From CAYMCO01 sp964388955 (GTDB taxonomy: Bacteria > Chloroflexota > Anaerolineae > Anaerolineales > E44-bin32), in assembly GCA_964388955.1 (NCBI GenBank), contig CAYMCO010000003.1, forward strand, positions 140,413 through 204,412: a stretch of 64,000 nt of DNA, given 5' to 3'. Both the position numbers and the translations under genes were made by a program. Shown one piece after another: positions 14,283-23,664 of this stretch. Numbering within the stretch: the first letter of the stretch is position 1; every line of letters begins with the position of its first letter. Below the pieces are notes generated by a model. That model saw only the letters and a program-made list of their open reading frames with translations. It was not told where the DNA came from and searched no databases.

Positions 14283-15572
14283 ATGTCTTATCAGGAGCGC
14301 GAATTCGGATTTACCACCCGGCAGCTGCACGCGGGGCAGGAGCCGGACCCGGCGACCGGGGCTCTGGCGGTGCCGATCTACCAGACCACGAGCTATCAGT
14401 TCAAGGACACCCAGCACGCGGCGGACCTGTTCGCGCTGAGGGAGCCGGGCAACATCTACACGCGGATTATGAATCCCACGAACGACGTGCTGGAGAAGCG
14501 CATGGCGGATCTGGAAGGGGGGTCGGGGGCGCTCGCGGCCAGCAGCGGCCACGGTGCGCAGACCATGGCGGTACTGAACTTGTGCGGCGCGGGCGATCAC
14601 ATCGTCAGCAGCAGCCGCCTATATGGGGGCACATACAATCAGTTTCTCTACACTTTCCCCCGCCTGGGAATCGAGGTCACATTGGTTGATCCTTCTTCGG
14701 TGTCCGAATTCGAAGCCGCGATCCGCCCCAATACCAGGATCATCTATGGGGAGACGCTGGGAAACCCGGATATCACCGTCTTCCCCTTTGATGAAGTCTC
14801 CTCCATCGCGAGGGGGGAGGGCATCCCGTTGATGATCGACAACACCTTCGCCACACCGTACCTGTGCCGCCCGCTCGAGTGGGGGGCGAACATCGTGGTG
14901 CACAGCACGACGAAGTTCATTGGAGGGCATGGGACCACAATCGGGGGCATCATCGTCGATGGGGGCAACTTCGACTGGGGGAGCGGCCGATTCCCCCAGT
15001 TCAGCGAGCCGGATCCGTCCTATCATGGCTTGGTGTTTGCGGATCTCGGGGAAGTGGCGTTCATCACTCGGGCCCGGGTGCAGATGTTGTGGGACATTGG
15101 TGCGTGCCAGGCGCCCTTCAACGCCTGGATCACCCTGCAGGGGCTGGAAACCTTGAGTCTGCGCATGGAGCGGCACGTGGCCAATGCGCAAAAGGTGGCG
15201 GAATTCCTGGAGGCCCATCAGGCTGTGGAGTGGGTCAGCTATCCCGGGCTGGCAGGCCACCCCGATCATGAACGTGTGGGGAGATACCTGCCGAAAGGCC
15301 CGGGGGCGATTCTGGGATTCGGAATCCGGGGTGGTGTGGTGTCCGGCAAGAGGTTCATCGAGAATCTGCGCCTCTTCAAACATGTGGCCAACGTGGGGGA
15401 TGCCAAGAGCCTGGCGATTCATCCAGCCAGCACCACGCACAGCCAATTGAACGAAGAGGAGCTGCGCAGCGCGGGGGTGACGCCGGATTTCGTGCGCCTG
15501 AGCGTGGGCCTGGAGGACATCGAGGACATACTCTGGGATTTGGACCAGGCTCTCTCCGCCTCGGCCGGCTAG
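14283..15572 (+). CDS. metY: O-acetylhomoserine sulfhydrylase (MetY)
   Basis: A Cys/Met-metabolism PLP enzyme of 429 residues, matching the long MetY subgroup that makes homocysteine from O-acetylhomoserine and sulfide. It opens with FTTRQLHAGQEPDPATGA and PIYQTTSYQF, has the PLP-contact region YTRIMNPTNDVLEKRMADLEGG, and the Schiff-base Lys in HSTTKFIGGHGTTIGG (K211). The C-terminal SLAIHPASTTHSQL and VRLSVGLEDIEDILWDL are typical. A longer frame begins at 14229, but the ATG at 14283 has CGAGGAGGGAGC directly upstream. It stands alone, divergent from the lysine operon. Confidence 0.93.
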   Translation: MSYQEREFGFTTRQLHAGQEPDPATGALAVPIYQTTSYQFKDTQHAADLFALREPGNIYTRIMNPTNDVLEKRMADLEGGSGALAASSGHGAQTMAVLNLCGAGDHIVSSSRLYGGTYNQFLYTFPRLGIEVTLVDPSSVSEFEAAIRPNTRIIYGETLGNPDITVFPFDEVSSIARGEGIPLMIDNTFATPYLCRPLEWGANIVVHSTTKFIGGHGTTIGGIIVDGGNFDWGSGRFPQFSEPDPSYHGLVFADLGEVAFITRARVQMLWDIGACQAPFNAWITLQGLETLSLRMERHVANAQKVAEFLEAHQAVEWVSYPGLAGHPDHERVGRYLPKGPGAILGFGIRGGVVSGKRFIENLRLFKHVANVGDAKSLAIHPASTTHSQLNEEELRSAGVTPDFVRLSVGLEDIEDILWDLDQALSASAG

Positions 15573-16170
15573 AGCGCACGCGGGCTCCAGGGCGGTGGCT
15601 GCCTGCCGGCATGGAATGATACGTCGCTCACCTCCGAACGGGCCAGCCACCAAGCGTGACCAGCGGAGTCTGTTCATCCGACCGAAGCTTGGCGTGCCGG
15701 GTGCCTCCCGAATGGCCAATCGATAGAGACCTGAATGATCTTGCGGGCGTGAAATGCCGCGGACATATGCTGAAGCACGCTTTGGACGGCCTCGACGCTC
15801 CCCTTTCAAACTCTGGGTCAGCCGCATCATCGCTTACATTCCGGCCGACCCTGCCCGTCCATGACGTGCCCTCGGCAAACCCGAGGGGTATGGAGCTGTA
15901 ATGCGTGCGTTTCGTATTGCGGCCAATCACTTGGCTGGGCTGAAAGGCTCGATATACATATGTGGCCGCAGTGACAGATTGGCAGGGTCAGTTACTTTGG
16001 TGACCATCAGTTCATAGCCGTCTCCCTCGAGCAGCGTGTCGTTCTTCGGTGAGTCGCGTCTCTGCGCTGCATTCCCAGATCAACCAACAAGAGGAGGTTT
16101 TTCGCTATCGAGTTGTGTATTTCCCAATTGACCGCATGGCTCAGGGCCGCTACACTCGAAGAGGGGCCAC
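15573..16170. other. intergenic region, no supported gene; promoter of the sensor kinase at its end
   Basis: Frames of 80-100 codons exist on both strands but show no family resemblance and lack ribosome sites. Near the 3' end, TTGACC (16128-16133), a 17-base spacer and TACACT (16151-16156) form a plausible sigma70 promoter for the kinase gene at 16171, with GAGGGG as ribosome site. Confidence 0.5.
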
Positions 16171-17451
16171 ATGATCATTAACGACCGGGACGAACTGGAT
16201 CATCTGCGCCACCAGATGGAGATCGTCTCCGAGGTGGCCAAACAGCTGACATTGGCCCTGGAATTGGATGCCGTGCTTGCTGTCGTCCGGGAAGAATTGG
16301 ACAACAAGCTCAAGCTGGCGGAGTTCGGGGTTCTATATCTACATGACGAGGCGGGCGGGGTCCTCTACCCGGCCTCTGCGTTTGGCTGTCGCTTGGACGA
16401 GCTGGATGAGATTCCGCTGTCGGGTGACCCCGGCCTGCTCAAGAGCTTGTTTGATCTCGGTGAGCCGACGCTGGAGACGGATGCCGATCGAGTATCTGAG
16501 ATATACGACGAAATCGGGATGTCACCCAAGAGGGGCCCCGGAGATGTGGTTCTCGTTGCGCACCTTTGCGCCGATGATCGCATCTTCGGCCTCTTGCTCC
16601 TTGGCACGACCGCATACCGGCAGGAGGGCAACCATCGGGATCTGGAGTTCGTCCAGACCCTGGCTGATCTGACCGCGCTCGCCATAGAGCGAACACGTTT
16701 GGAGGAGATTTCTGATTCCAAACGCTTTCTGAGAGAGGCCGAACGTCTGAGGTCAGATGTCTTGGGGACATTGTCCCATGAGCTGCGGACCCCTCTGGCG
16801 GCGATCAAGGGATACTCAACAGCCCTTCTCTTGGAGGAGGTCTCATGGCCCGAAAACAAGATCAGGGAGTTCCTTCAGCTCATCGATGAGGAGTGTGAAA
16901 GCTTGCAGACCATGATCAGCGAGATTCTCGACTCATCCATGATCGATGCGGGCAACTTCCCCATCGAACGGCAGCCGGTGCGCTTAGACCGATTAGCCCG
17001 GGAGGTCTGCAACGAAGCGTCCCGGCGCACCGATATCCACAAGCTGATCGTGGATATTCCAGCCGGCTTCCCCATCATTGATGCGGACCCCCTGCGCGTG
17101 AAGCAGGTCTTGCGGAATATCGTCGACAACGCCATCAAGTATTCTCCGGAAGGGGGATTGATCGTCATTCGAGGTGAGGTCAGGCCAGCCGATGTGGTAA
17201 TCCACATTGCAGATCAGGGGGTGGGAATCGCGCCTGAGGATCTCATCCCGCTATTCGAGAAGTTCTTCCGGGTGAAATCCTCGATCGGGTACTATGTGGC
17301 TGGCACCGGCCTGGGGCTGCCAATCGCGCGCTCGATCGTGGAGGCGCATGGGGGCAGGATATGGGCGAAGAGCGAAATTGGGGAAGGTACGGAGATCTCC
17401 TTCTCTCTGCCTAGAGGGGGGTTGAGCGAGGAATCTAGGGGCTTGGCGTAG
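16171..17451 (+). CDS. GAF-domain sensor histidine kinase
   Basis: A 426-residue cytoplasmic-looking kinase with no evident transmembrane segment. Residues 1-30 form a helical start, about 30-175 a GAF-like sensor domain (ELDAVLAVVREEL, then VVLVAHLCADDRIFGLLLLG), and about 193-260 the dimerisation/phospho-acceptor domain with H203 in GTLSHELRTPLAAIKGYS. The ATPase domain has the N box RNIVDNAIKYSPEGG, the G1 box DQGVGIAP and the G2 box GTGLGLPIARSIVEAHGG. It is followed 43 bases later by a response regulator, so the two form a two-component system. The signal is unknown. Confidence 0.9.
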   Translation: MIINDRDELDHLRHQMEIVSEVAKQLTLALELDAVLAVVREELDNKLKLAEFGVLYLHDEAGGVLYPASAFGCRLDELDEIPLSGDPGLLKSLFDLGEPTLETDADRVSEIYDEIGMSPKRGPGDVVLVAHLCADDRIFGLLLLGTTAYRQEGNHRDLEFVQTLADLTALAIERTRLEEISDSKRFLREAERLRSDVLGTLSHELRTPLAAIKGYSTALLLEEVSWPENKIREFLQLIDEECESLQTMISEILDSSMIDAGNFPIERQPVRLDRLAREVCNEASRRTDIHKLIVDIPAGFPIIDADPLRVKQVLRNIVDNAIKYSPEGGLIVIRGEVRPADVVIHIADQGVGIAPEDLIPLFEKFFRVKSSIGYYVAGTGLGLPIARSIVEAHGGRIWAKSEIGEGTEISFSLPRGGLSEESRGLA

Positions 17452-17494
17452 CGTACCGTACCGGGAATCAGCGGAGATCTTGGCGAGGAGTCAC

Positions 17495-18199
17495 ATGCAT
17501 AAAGATAAGATCCTCGTGGTTGACGATGAACCCAAACTTGTGCACCTGATAAGGGAGGTGCTGGGTGCGCTGGGCTATCAGATCATCTCCACTGCGCAAG
17601 GCGAGGAGGCAGTCGCGATGGTTGCCCTGGAGGCGCCTGACTTGATGATCTTGGATATCGTATTGGCGGATGATGTGGATGGTTATGAAGTGTCGAGGCG
17701 GGTGCGAGAGTTCTCGAGCGTACCGATTATTATGCTCACCGCCAAGGCCCGGGAGGTCGATTTGCTGCAGGGCTTTGAGACCGGTGCGGATGACTACTTG
17801 ACCAAGCCCTTCAGCTCCAAGGAGCTCGTGGCAAGGATTAGGGCGCTGCTCAAGCGATCCCGGTCGGAGGAGAGCGCCGCCGCAGGGGGAACGATCGAGT
17901 GTGGAAATCTCCGCCTCGACGTGGCTCGTCGGCGGGTGCTGCGAGCCGGGGAGGAGATCGAGCTGACCCGCACGGAGTATGAATTGCTCCTCGAGTTGGC
18001 CAAGCACCGCAACCAGGTGCTCACCCATGAGCAGCTTCTCACTGCCGTATGGGGGGCCGAGTATCGGAATGACATCGACTATCTGCGGGCCTATATTCAC
18101 TATCTGCGCAAGAAGCTCGAGCGAGAACCCTTGGCCCCGGAGATGATCATGACCTCCCATGGGGTGGGTTATGTGCTCGTCTGCTCGCAGGATGTCTGA
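17495..18199 (+). CDS. OmpR/PhoB-family response regulator
   Basis: A 234-residue two-domain regulator. The receiver has the acidic pair in ILVVDDEPKLV, the phospho-acceptor Asp in LMILDIVLADD (D54), Thr in IIMLTAKARE and Lys in DDYLTKPFS. The C-terminal half is a winged helix-turn-helix (IELTRTEYELLLELAKHRNQVLTHEQLL, ending YLRKKLE and SHGVGYVL), as in OmpR/PhoB/KdpE proteins. The ATG at 17495 has GCGAGGAG upstream, better than the frame start at 17480. It is the partner of the upstream kinase, and the transcript ends at the terminator at 18224-18265. Targets are not evident from the sequence. Confidence 0.93.
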   Translation: MHKDKILVVDDEPKLVHLIREVLGALGYQIISTAQGEEAVAMVALEAPDLMILDIVLADDVDGYEVSRRVREFSSVPIIMLTAKAREVDLLQGFETGADDYLTKPFSSKELVARIRALLKRSRSEESAAAGGTIECGNLRLDVARRRVLRAGEEIELTRTEYELLLELAKHRNQVLTHEQLLTAVWGAEYRNDIDYLRAYIHYLRKKLEREPLAPEMIMTSHGVGYVLVCSQDV

Positions 18200-18223
18200 G
18201 GCCCGATAACCCAACGCCTCACT

Positions 18224-18265
18224 GCCACACGCCGAGAGTGAACGCTCTCGGCGTGTGGCTTTTTT
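18224..18265 (+). terminator. intrinsic terminator after the two-component system
   Basis: GCCACACGCCGAGAG (18224-18238) pairs perfectly with CTCTCGGCGTGTGGC (18245-18259) around a six-base loop, followed by six T (18260-18265). It ends the kinase/regulator transcript and separates it from the redox operon. Confidence 0.92.
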
Positions 18266-18479
18266 AATGGGATTTTTAGCAGGTTCAGGCTCTCTCTTAT
18301 GAGTTTTTCGGGGGTGAGGACCTATAGTGTGGTCGTGATCGGCCGTCCGGCCCTACACAATCGTGCCCGCTGCCCATGGCGGCGCCCATCTGTGGGGCCG
18401 GCGGTGATGGCCGCAACGACCGTCCAGCAGCAGGCGGTAGGCGGGCGGCCACGCTGCTCGAACCCCGGGAGGTGACGAT

Positions 18480-18941
18480 TTGACTCCGGCGGACTTGATG
18501 GAACTGGTCAGTTTCATAAGTGAGGACAGCAAACATGACTCCCTGATGCACGCGCTTGAGGATTTGCAGGACCGGTTCCGCTATCTTCCACAGGAAGGCA
18601 TGATTTTGATCAGCGAGCGGATGGGAGTTCCGCTCAGCCAGGTCTACAGCGTCGCCACTTTCTATCACGCCTTCAGCCTGGCGCCGCGGGGGAAGCACAC
18701 ACTTCAGGTCTGCACAGGCACCGCCTGCCATGTACGCGGTGCAATAGGCCTGCTCAACCATCTCGAGTCCAGGCTCGGACTCACTCCGGGCGACACAAGC
18801 GAGGATGGCATGTTCACTCTCGAGACAGGGAACTGCCTGGGTGCGTGCGCCTTGGGCCCTGTCGTGGTGCTGGACGGGGAATATGAGGGCAAGATGACCC
18901 CGAGGAAGCTCGACCGACTGGCGAAGCATTTATCGCGATGA
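18480..18941 (+). CDS. NuoE-like [2Fe-2S] subunit (24-kDa/HoxE/HydC type)
   Basis: A 153-residue thioredoxin-fold ferredoxin. A helical N-terminus (LEDLQDRFRYLPQEGM, typical of NuoE) is followed by the cluster ligands in QVCTGTACHVRG and GNCLGACALGPVVVLDG. It pairs with NuoF-type flavoproteins to pass electrons from NADH. The start is TTG at 18480 after GGGAGGTG; no ATG fits. Its stop overlaps the ATG of the next gene (ATGA), so translation is coupled. It is the first gene of an eight-gene redox operon. Confidence 0.9.
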   Translation: MTPADLMELVSFISEDSKHDSLMHALEDLQDRFRYLPQEGMILISERMGVPLSQVYSVATFYHAFSLAPRGKHTLQVCTGTACHVRGAIGLLNHLESRLGLTPGDTSEDGMFTLETGNCLGACALGPVVVLDGEYEGKMTPRKLDRLAKHLSR

Positions 18942-20812
18942 ATGTCATGAGTGTCAAGGTATCGCGACTTCAAACCCCGCAAGAGCTGGAAGCCCTTCGG
19001 GAGAAGGCGCGCCAGGACCTGAGCGCGGTCCAGGATAAGATACGCGTCTGCACCGGGACCGGATGCCGAGCACAGGGAAGCCTGCAGGTAGTGGCCGATC
19101 TGCGGCAATCGATCGATGGATTGGGGTTGGGTTCGGAAATCCAAGTAGTACCGACGGGCTGCCGCGGGCTCTGCGAATTGGGGCCTCTGGTCACTTTTGC
19201 GCCGGAACGGCTGGTCTATTGTGGAGTGGGGGTGGATGATGTCACGCAGATCGTGGAGCGCACGATCTCGCGGGGCGAAGTTGTGGATGATCTGATCTAC
19301 ATGGACCCCCAATCCGGCCGTCCAATTGTGTGTGACCGAGAATGGCCCTTCTACGCGCAGCAAGTTCGTCGGGTGCTGGCCCTTAATGGTGAGATCGACC
19401 CCACCCGCATCGAGGACTACATCGCCCACGACGGGTACCAGGCTCTCTCGGCGGCACTTTGCGGCATGACCCCAGAGGAAGTTATTCAAGTGATCCAGGA
19501 ATCCGGGCTTCGAGGCCGCGGCGGGGCAGGATTCCCTACGGGCCTCAAGTGGCGGCTGTGCCGCAGATCCCCCGGAGAAGAGAAGTATGTGATCTGCAAC
19601 GCGGATGAGGGCGATCCCGGTGCATTCATGGATCGCAGCCTACTGGAGGGCAACCCGCACAGCGTCATTGAGGGCATGATCATCGGCGGGCATGCGATTG
19701 GCGCGCGGCAGGGTTACGTCTATATCCGCAATGAGTACCCGCTGGCTGTGCAGAACCTCAAGATCGCCCTGATCCAAGCGCGGGACCTCGGATTGCTGGG
19801 CGCGAATATCCTTGGTTCGGGCTTCGATTTCGATATAGAAGTCCGTGTGGGCTCCGGTGCCTTCGTTTGTGGGGAGGAAACGGCCTTGATGGCGTCCATC
19901 GAAGGCCGCATCGGTGAGCCACGCCCGCGTCCACCTTACCCAGCGGAATCCGGATTGTGGGGGAAACCCACCAATATCAACAACGTCAAGACCTGGGCCA
20001 ATGTGCCGTTGATCATCCACAACGGTGCGGAATGGTTCTCCGAGATCGGGACCGAGGGCAGCAAGGGCACCATGATCTTCTCCCTGGTGGGGAATGTGCG
20101 AAACACGGGCTTGGTCGAAGTACCCATGGGCATCCGATTGAAGGATCTCATCTTCGGCATCGGTGGCGGCATCCCCGAGGGCAAGGACTTCAAAGCTGCC
20201 CAGATCGGGGGCCCTTCCGGCGGATGCCTACCGGGTGAACATCTGGATGTCCCTGTGGATTACGAATCATTGGCTTCCTTGGGAGCCATCATGGGCTCCG
20301 GGGGCCTGGTGGTCTGCGACGAGGATACCTGCATGGTCGACCTGGCGCGCTACTTCCTGAAATTCACACAGGAGGAATCCTGCGGGAAATGCGTGCCCTG
20401 CCGCCTGGGGACTCGAGCGATGTTGGAGACCCTGGAGCGGATATGTGCTGGCGGTGGAAGAGAGGGGGATTTGGAATACCTGCTAGACCTCAGCGAACAT
20501 GTCAAGGATTCATCTCTCTGCGGCCTGGGCCAGACGGCCCCCAACCCGGTGCTCACCACATTGCGCTATTTCCGCGAGGAGTACGAAGCCCACATTTTCG
20601 ATCACGTCTGCCCTGCCAAGGTCTGCAAAGGTCTCATCACTTATGAAATTGTGCCGGACCTGTGCCAGGGATGCCTGGTTTGCCTGCGGAACTGCCCTAC
20701 GGGAGCCATTTCAGGCGAGAAAGGTGAGGTTCACCATATAGAACCCGACACATGCACTCGCTGTGGGCTGTGCAAAGCGCTGTGCAACTTTGACGCTGTG
20801 GTGGCAGTCTAG
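18938..20812 (+). CDS. NuoF-like NADH-binding flavoprotein with N- and C-terminal ferredoxin domains
   Basis: A 624-residue diaphorase subunit of the HydB/HoxF/NfnF-like layout. Residues 1-130 form a second thioredoxin-like [2Fe-2S] domain (RVCTGTGCRAQGS, TGCRGLCELGPLV). The FMN/NADH core has SGLRGRGGAGFPTGLKW, CNADEGDPGAFMDRSLLEGNPHS and GSGAFVCGEETALMASIEG. Next come an SLBB segment and the [4Fe-4S] ligands ESCGKCVPCRLGTRAM and SSLCGLGQTAPNPV. The C-terminus carries a two-[4Fe-4S] ferredoxin (CQGCLVCLRNCPTGAIS; CTRCGLCKALCNFDAV). This is the NAD(H) entry or exit point of the predicted complex. Confidence 0.92.
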   Translation: MNVMSVKVSRLQTPQELEALREKARQDLSAVQDKIRVCTGTGCRAQGSLQVVADLRQSIDGLGLGSEIQVVPTGCRGLCELGPLVTFAPERLVYCGVGVDDVTQIVERTISRGEVVDDLIYMDPQSGRPIVCDREWPFYAQQVRRVLALNGEIDPTRIEDYIAHDGYQALSAALCGMTPEEVIQVIQESGLRGRGGAGFPTGLKWRLCRRSPGEEKYVICNADEGDPGAFMDRSLLEGNPHSVIEGMIIGGHAIGARQGYVYIRNEYPLAVQNLKIALIQARDLGLLGANILGSGFDFDIEVRVGSGAFVCGEETALMASIEGRIGEPRPRPPYPAESGLWGKPTNINNVKTWANVPLIIHNGAEWFSEIGTEGSKGTMIFSLVGNVRNTGLVEVPMGIRLKDLIFGIGGGIPEGKDFKAAQIGGPSGGCLPGEHLDVPVDYESLASLGAIMGSGGLVVCDEDTCMVDLARYFLKFTQEESCGKCVPCRLGTRAMLETLERICAGGGREGDLEYLLDLSEHVKDSSLCGLGQTAPNPVLTTLRYFREEYEAHIFDHVCPAKVCKGLITYEIVPDLCQGCLVCLRNCPTGAISGEKGEVHHIEPDTCTRCGLCKALCNFDAVVAV

Positions 20813-20822
20813 GAGTGTGCCG

Positions 20823-21539
20823 ATGTTCAGAGTGACGATCGATGGAGCTCAATACGAAGCGGCACCCGGGAGGACTGTCTTGGAAGTGGCGCGTGAGCAA
20901 AGGGTCCACATTCCAACGCTCTGCTACCACGAAGCTCTGGAGCCATACGGTGCCTGCCGGTTGTGTGTCGTCGAGGTGGAGACAGGGGAGAAAAGGAGGC
21001 TGGTGACCTCTTGCACATACCCGTGTTCTGATGGCTTGATCGTCGAGACCCAATCGGGGGCGGCGCTCGAATCGCGCCGCATGAGCATCGAGTTGCTGCT
21101 CGCAACGGCGCGGGGGGTTCCTCTGATTCAGGAACTTGCGGCCGAGCACGGTGTCGAAGAGCCGAGATTTCGCATGGCGGAGGACGACTGCATCCTGTGC
21201 GGCTTGTGTGTGCGGGCCTGCAGGGAAATTGCCGGCGTCCAGGCGATCAGCCTGGCCTATCGTGGGATAGACAAAGCTGTCGCCACACCTTTTCAAATCT
21301 CGTCCCGGGATTGCGTTGAGTGCGGCACGTGCGTCTACGTCTGCCCAACAGGTGCCATCAGACTCGAAGATATCAATGGACGGGTTGAAGCCGGAGGCGG
21401 AGCAGCGACCGCCGGCAGCCGTAGGGGTATCGGGTTCCATCTGGGCGCTGAGGCGGAGCCGGTTTTTCTCGAAGCAGCGGACGGCATTCTACAAACGGAA
21501 GGGAAGGAGCTGGAAGCCCCGATGGAGTCGCCGGCATGA
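20823..21539 (+). CDS. short NuoG/HoxU-like iron-sulfur subunit
   Basis: A 238-residue protein equal to the N-terminal part of NuoG/HydA/HoxU. The [2Fe-2S] ligands are in TLCYHEALEPYGACRLCVVEVE and VTSCTYPC; two [4Fe-4S] sets follow (DDCILCGLCVRACREI; RDCVECGTCVYVCPTGAI). The His-Cys3 cluster found between these domains in NuoG is missing: the segment ELLLATARGVPLIQELAAEHG has no Cys. About 45 extra C-terminal residues are Ala/Gly/Glu-rich. It starts at ATG 20823 with AGGAGTGTG upstream and overlaps hdrA by four bases. It probably wires the NuoEF unit to the HdrA subunit. Confidence 0.88.
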   Translation: MFRVTIDGAQYEAAPGRTVLEVAREQRVHIPTLCYHEALEPYGACRLCVVEVETGEKRRLVTSCTYPCSDGLIVETQSGAALESRRMSIELLLATARGVPLIQELAAEHGVEEPRFRMAEDDCILCGLCVRACREIAGVQAISLAYRGIDKAVATPFQISSRDCVECGTCVYVCPTGAIRLEDINGRVEAGGGAATAGSRRGIGFHLGAEAEPVFLEAADGILQTEGKELEAPMESPA

Positions 21540-23662
21540 GTGCGAAGGCGGTTGTAGTGTTCATTTGCGAGTGCGGGGGGCGCATTGCATCCGCCCTCGA
21601 CATCGCGGAAGTCTCCGAACACCTTGAGGAGAGCCCGGGGATTCAAGAGGTCTCGGTTCTCCCCTTCGCCTGCTCACCGGACGGCCTGGAGATCATTGCG
21701 GCGCGCTGCGAAGCCGAGGACCTGGGCGGCGTTGTCATCGCTGGCTGCTCAGCCCGCGTTATGGAGAGCCATTTCCGAGCCGCATTCGAAGCGCAGCGCC
21801 TTCACGGGCTATCAGCGGAGATTACGAATATCCGTGAGTGCTGCGCCTATGTGCACCGGCAGGATCCTGCTGCTGCCAATCGAAAGGCGGTCGACATGAT
21901 ACGTATGGCCGCGGCCAAAGTGGCGGCGCGTTCACGCCGGGATCCTGTCGAACGCCAGGTCCCACAACAGGTACTGGTCTTGGGGGCCGGCGCGGCGGGG
22001 ATCACAGCCGCGCTGACCCTGGCCGATGAAGGCGTGCCGGTCAAGTTGGTCGAGCGTGATGAGCAGATGGGCGCCCCCTTTCGAGATTCCATGGAGTGGG
22101 ACCTTCCGGCATCCGTTGCCGCCCAACTAAAGACAAAGGCAGCCCGGGTGCGGGAGCATCCCTTGATTGAACTGTTCCTGGGCGCCCGGATCGAAGGCGC
22201 CTCCGGTGGACCCGGCTGCCACACTATCACGCTGAAGCAGGCCCGGCGGGAGCCTCGTGCATTTGCGATTGAGGCTGGTGCCGTCATTATCGGGACTGGC
22301 GCGCAGCCTCTGCGCCCCTCGGGAGAGCTTGGATACGACGGCGAACGGGTGGTGACCCAAGACGAGTTTGCTCAATACCTGGAGAGATTACGGACCCAGG
22401 ATGGGTGCCATCAGCTCCCTCAAGACGTGGTGATGATCCTGTGTGCAGGCCAGAGAGATGAAGGGCACCCATACTGCTCACGGGTATGCTGCGGGACGGC
22501 TTTGACACAGGCGGAACGGCTGGCCGCCTTGAACGGCAGCGCCAGGGTCACGATCCTGTACCGGGATCTGTTTCTGCCCGAGGCGACAGCCGAGTCCCGG
22601 CTGAAGGAAGCCCGACAGGCCGGGATCCGTTTTGTTCACTACTCACCCGAGCGGGGTCCGCAGGTACGCCCGGACGCAGTCAGGTACTACGATCCAACGC
22701 GCGACGCATGGGACGACATACCATGTGACCAAGTGGTGCTTGCGCCGCCGCTCGTTCCCCAGGATGACGCTGACACGCTTGCGAGTCTGTTCCGGCTGCC
22801 GCGGGATGCGAACGGTTTCTATCAGCAGCCCGAATATCGCCTGCGGCCGGGAACCTTCTGTGAGCGCGGCATATACGTGTGCGGCAGCGCGCACTTTCCG
22901 GCCGTCATCGACGAGGTGGAATTCCAGGCCATGATGGCGGCGTATCGCGCCAAGCGCAGCGTCAAAGCGGACAAGATTTCGCGCTTGCCATTTATTGGCA
23001 GTGTTGAGGATGCGCTCTGCAGCGGATGTGCAAGCTGTATCCCCAGTTGCCCGAACGGTGCCATCTCTATGCGTTCCGGCAGCGGGCTTCTGGATGTCGC
23101 TGCCGTTGACCCTTTCCTGTGCAACGGTTGTGGCAGTTGCGTGGTCTCCTGTCCCACAAAGGCGATCGATCTCCTGGTTGACTCTGAGGCCGAGATTCAC
23201 GCTCAGATCAACCAGGCGCTGGTGGGTGGGGGCCGGGATGGGAGATCGCGCGTGATCTTCTTCGGATGTGACTGGAGCGGTTATGCAGCCACCGAATTAG
23301 CGGGGGTCAGAGGGCTATCTTATTCGCCAGCGATCATACCTATACGAGTTGGCTGCTCGGCGCGGGTGGATCCCAAGCATGCCCTCTGGGCGCTGAACAC
23401 TGGCGCAGATGGGGTTCTGATCGGCGCCTGTCCTCCGGGAGCGTGCCACCACGGGGAGGGCAATCATCGCGCCTACGAGCGCTTCCGCCGCCTCGTCGGC
23501 CAACTGAAACACATCGGCTTTGATGCTCGCAGGGTCCGCTTCCGCTGGGTGGCCCCGGATGACGCCGCCGGACTGGCCGCGGAACTGGATGCCTTCGCCG
23601 AACTCATTCACAAGCTGAATGCTTCCCGCATTGATGGGACGCGCTCCAGGGCAAGGAGATAG
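21536..23662 (+). CDS. HdrA-MvhD fusion (heterodisulfide reductase A-like flavoprotein with hydrogenase delta domain)
   Basis: A 708-residue fusion. Residues 1-135 are the HdrA N-terminal domain (VVVFICECGGRI; ITNIRECCAYVHRQ in place of the usual NIREHCSWVH). The FAD domain begins VLVLGAGAAGITAALTLADEG, and the conserved HPYCSRVCCGTAL block is present near residues 315-327. Two [4Fe-4S] ferredoxin sets follow (CSGCASCIPSCPNGAIS; CNGCGSCVVSCPTKAID), then an MvhD domain (VIFFGCDWSGYAA, IRVGCSARVD, IGACPPGACHHGEGN). HdrA flavins are the bifurcating site in HdrABC-type complexes. No HdrB or HdrC is encoded nearby, so the partner acceptor must be something else, probably the downstream FMN proteins. 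Confidence 0.92.
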   Translation: MSAKAVVVFICECGGRIASALDIAEVSEHLEESPGIQEVSVLPFACSPDGLEIIAARCEAEDLGGVVIAGCSARVMESHFRAAFEAQRLHGLSAEITNIRECCAYVHRQDPAAANRKAVDMIRMAAAKVAARSRRDPVERQVPQQVLVLGAGAAGITAALTLADEGVPVKLVERDEQMGAPFRDSMEWDLPASVAAQLKTKAARVREHPLIELFLGARIEGASGGPGCHTITLKQARREPRAFAIEAGAVIIGTGAQPLRPSGELGYDGERVVTQDEFAQYLERLRTQDGCHQLPQDVVMILCAGQRDEGHPYCSRVCCGTALTQAERLAALNGSARVTILYRDLFLPEATAESRLKEARQAGIRFVHYSPERGPQVRPDAVRYYDPTRDAWDDIPCDQVVLAPPLVPQDDADTLASLFRLPRDANGFYQQPEYRLRPGTFCERGIYVCGSAHFPAVIDEVEFQAMMAAYRAKRSVKADKISRLPFIGSVEDALCSGCASCIPSCPNGAISMRSGSGLLDVAAVDPFLCNGCGSCVVSCPTKAIDLLVDSEAEIHAQINQALVGGGRDGRSRVIFFGCDWSGYAATELAGVRGLSYSPAIIPIRVGCSARVDPKHALWALNTGADGVLIGACPPGACHHGEGNHRAYERFRRLVGQLKHIGFDARRVRFRWVAPDDAAGLAAELDAFAELIHKLNASRIDGTRSRARR

Positions 23663-23664
23663 AG

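Noticed and set aside
15628..15930. Open frames of 80-100 codons on both strands after metY
   Set aside because: No ribosome site, no domain, and both strands look equally open, as expected from GC-rich non-coding DNA.
18300..18479. A promoter for the redox operon with TATAGT at 18323-18328
   Set aside because: The -10 match is good, but no acceptable -35 hexamer lies 16-18 bases upstream; an alternative sigma factor cannot be excluded.
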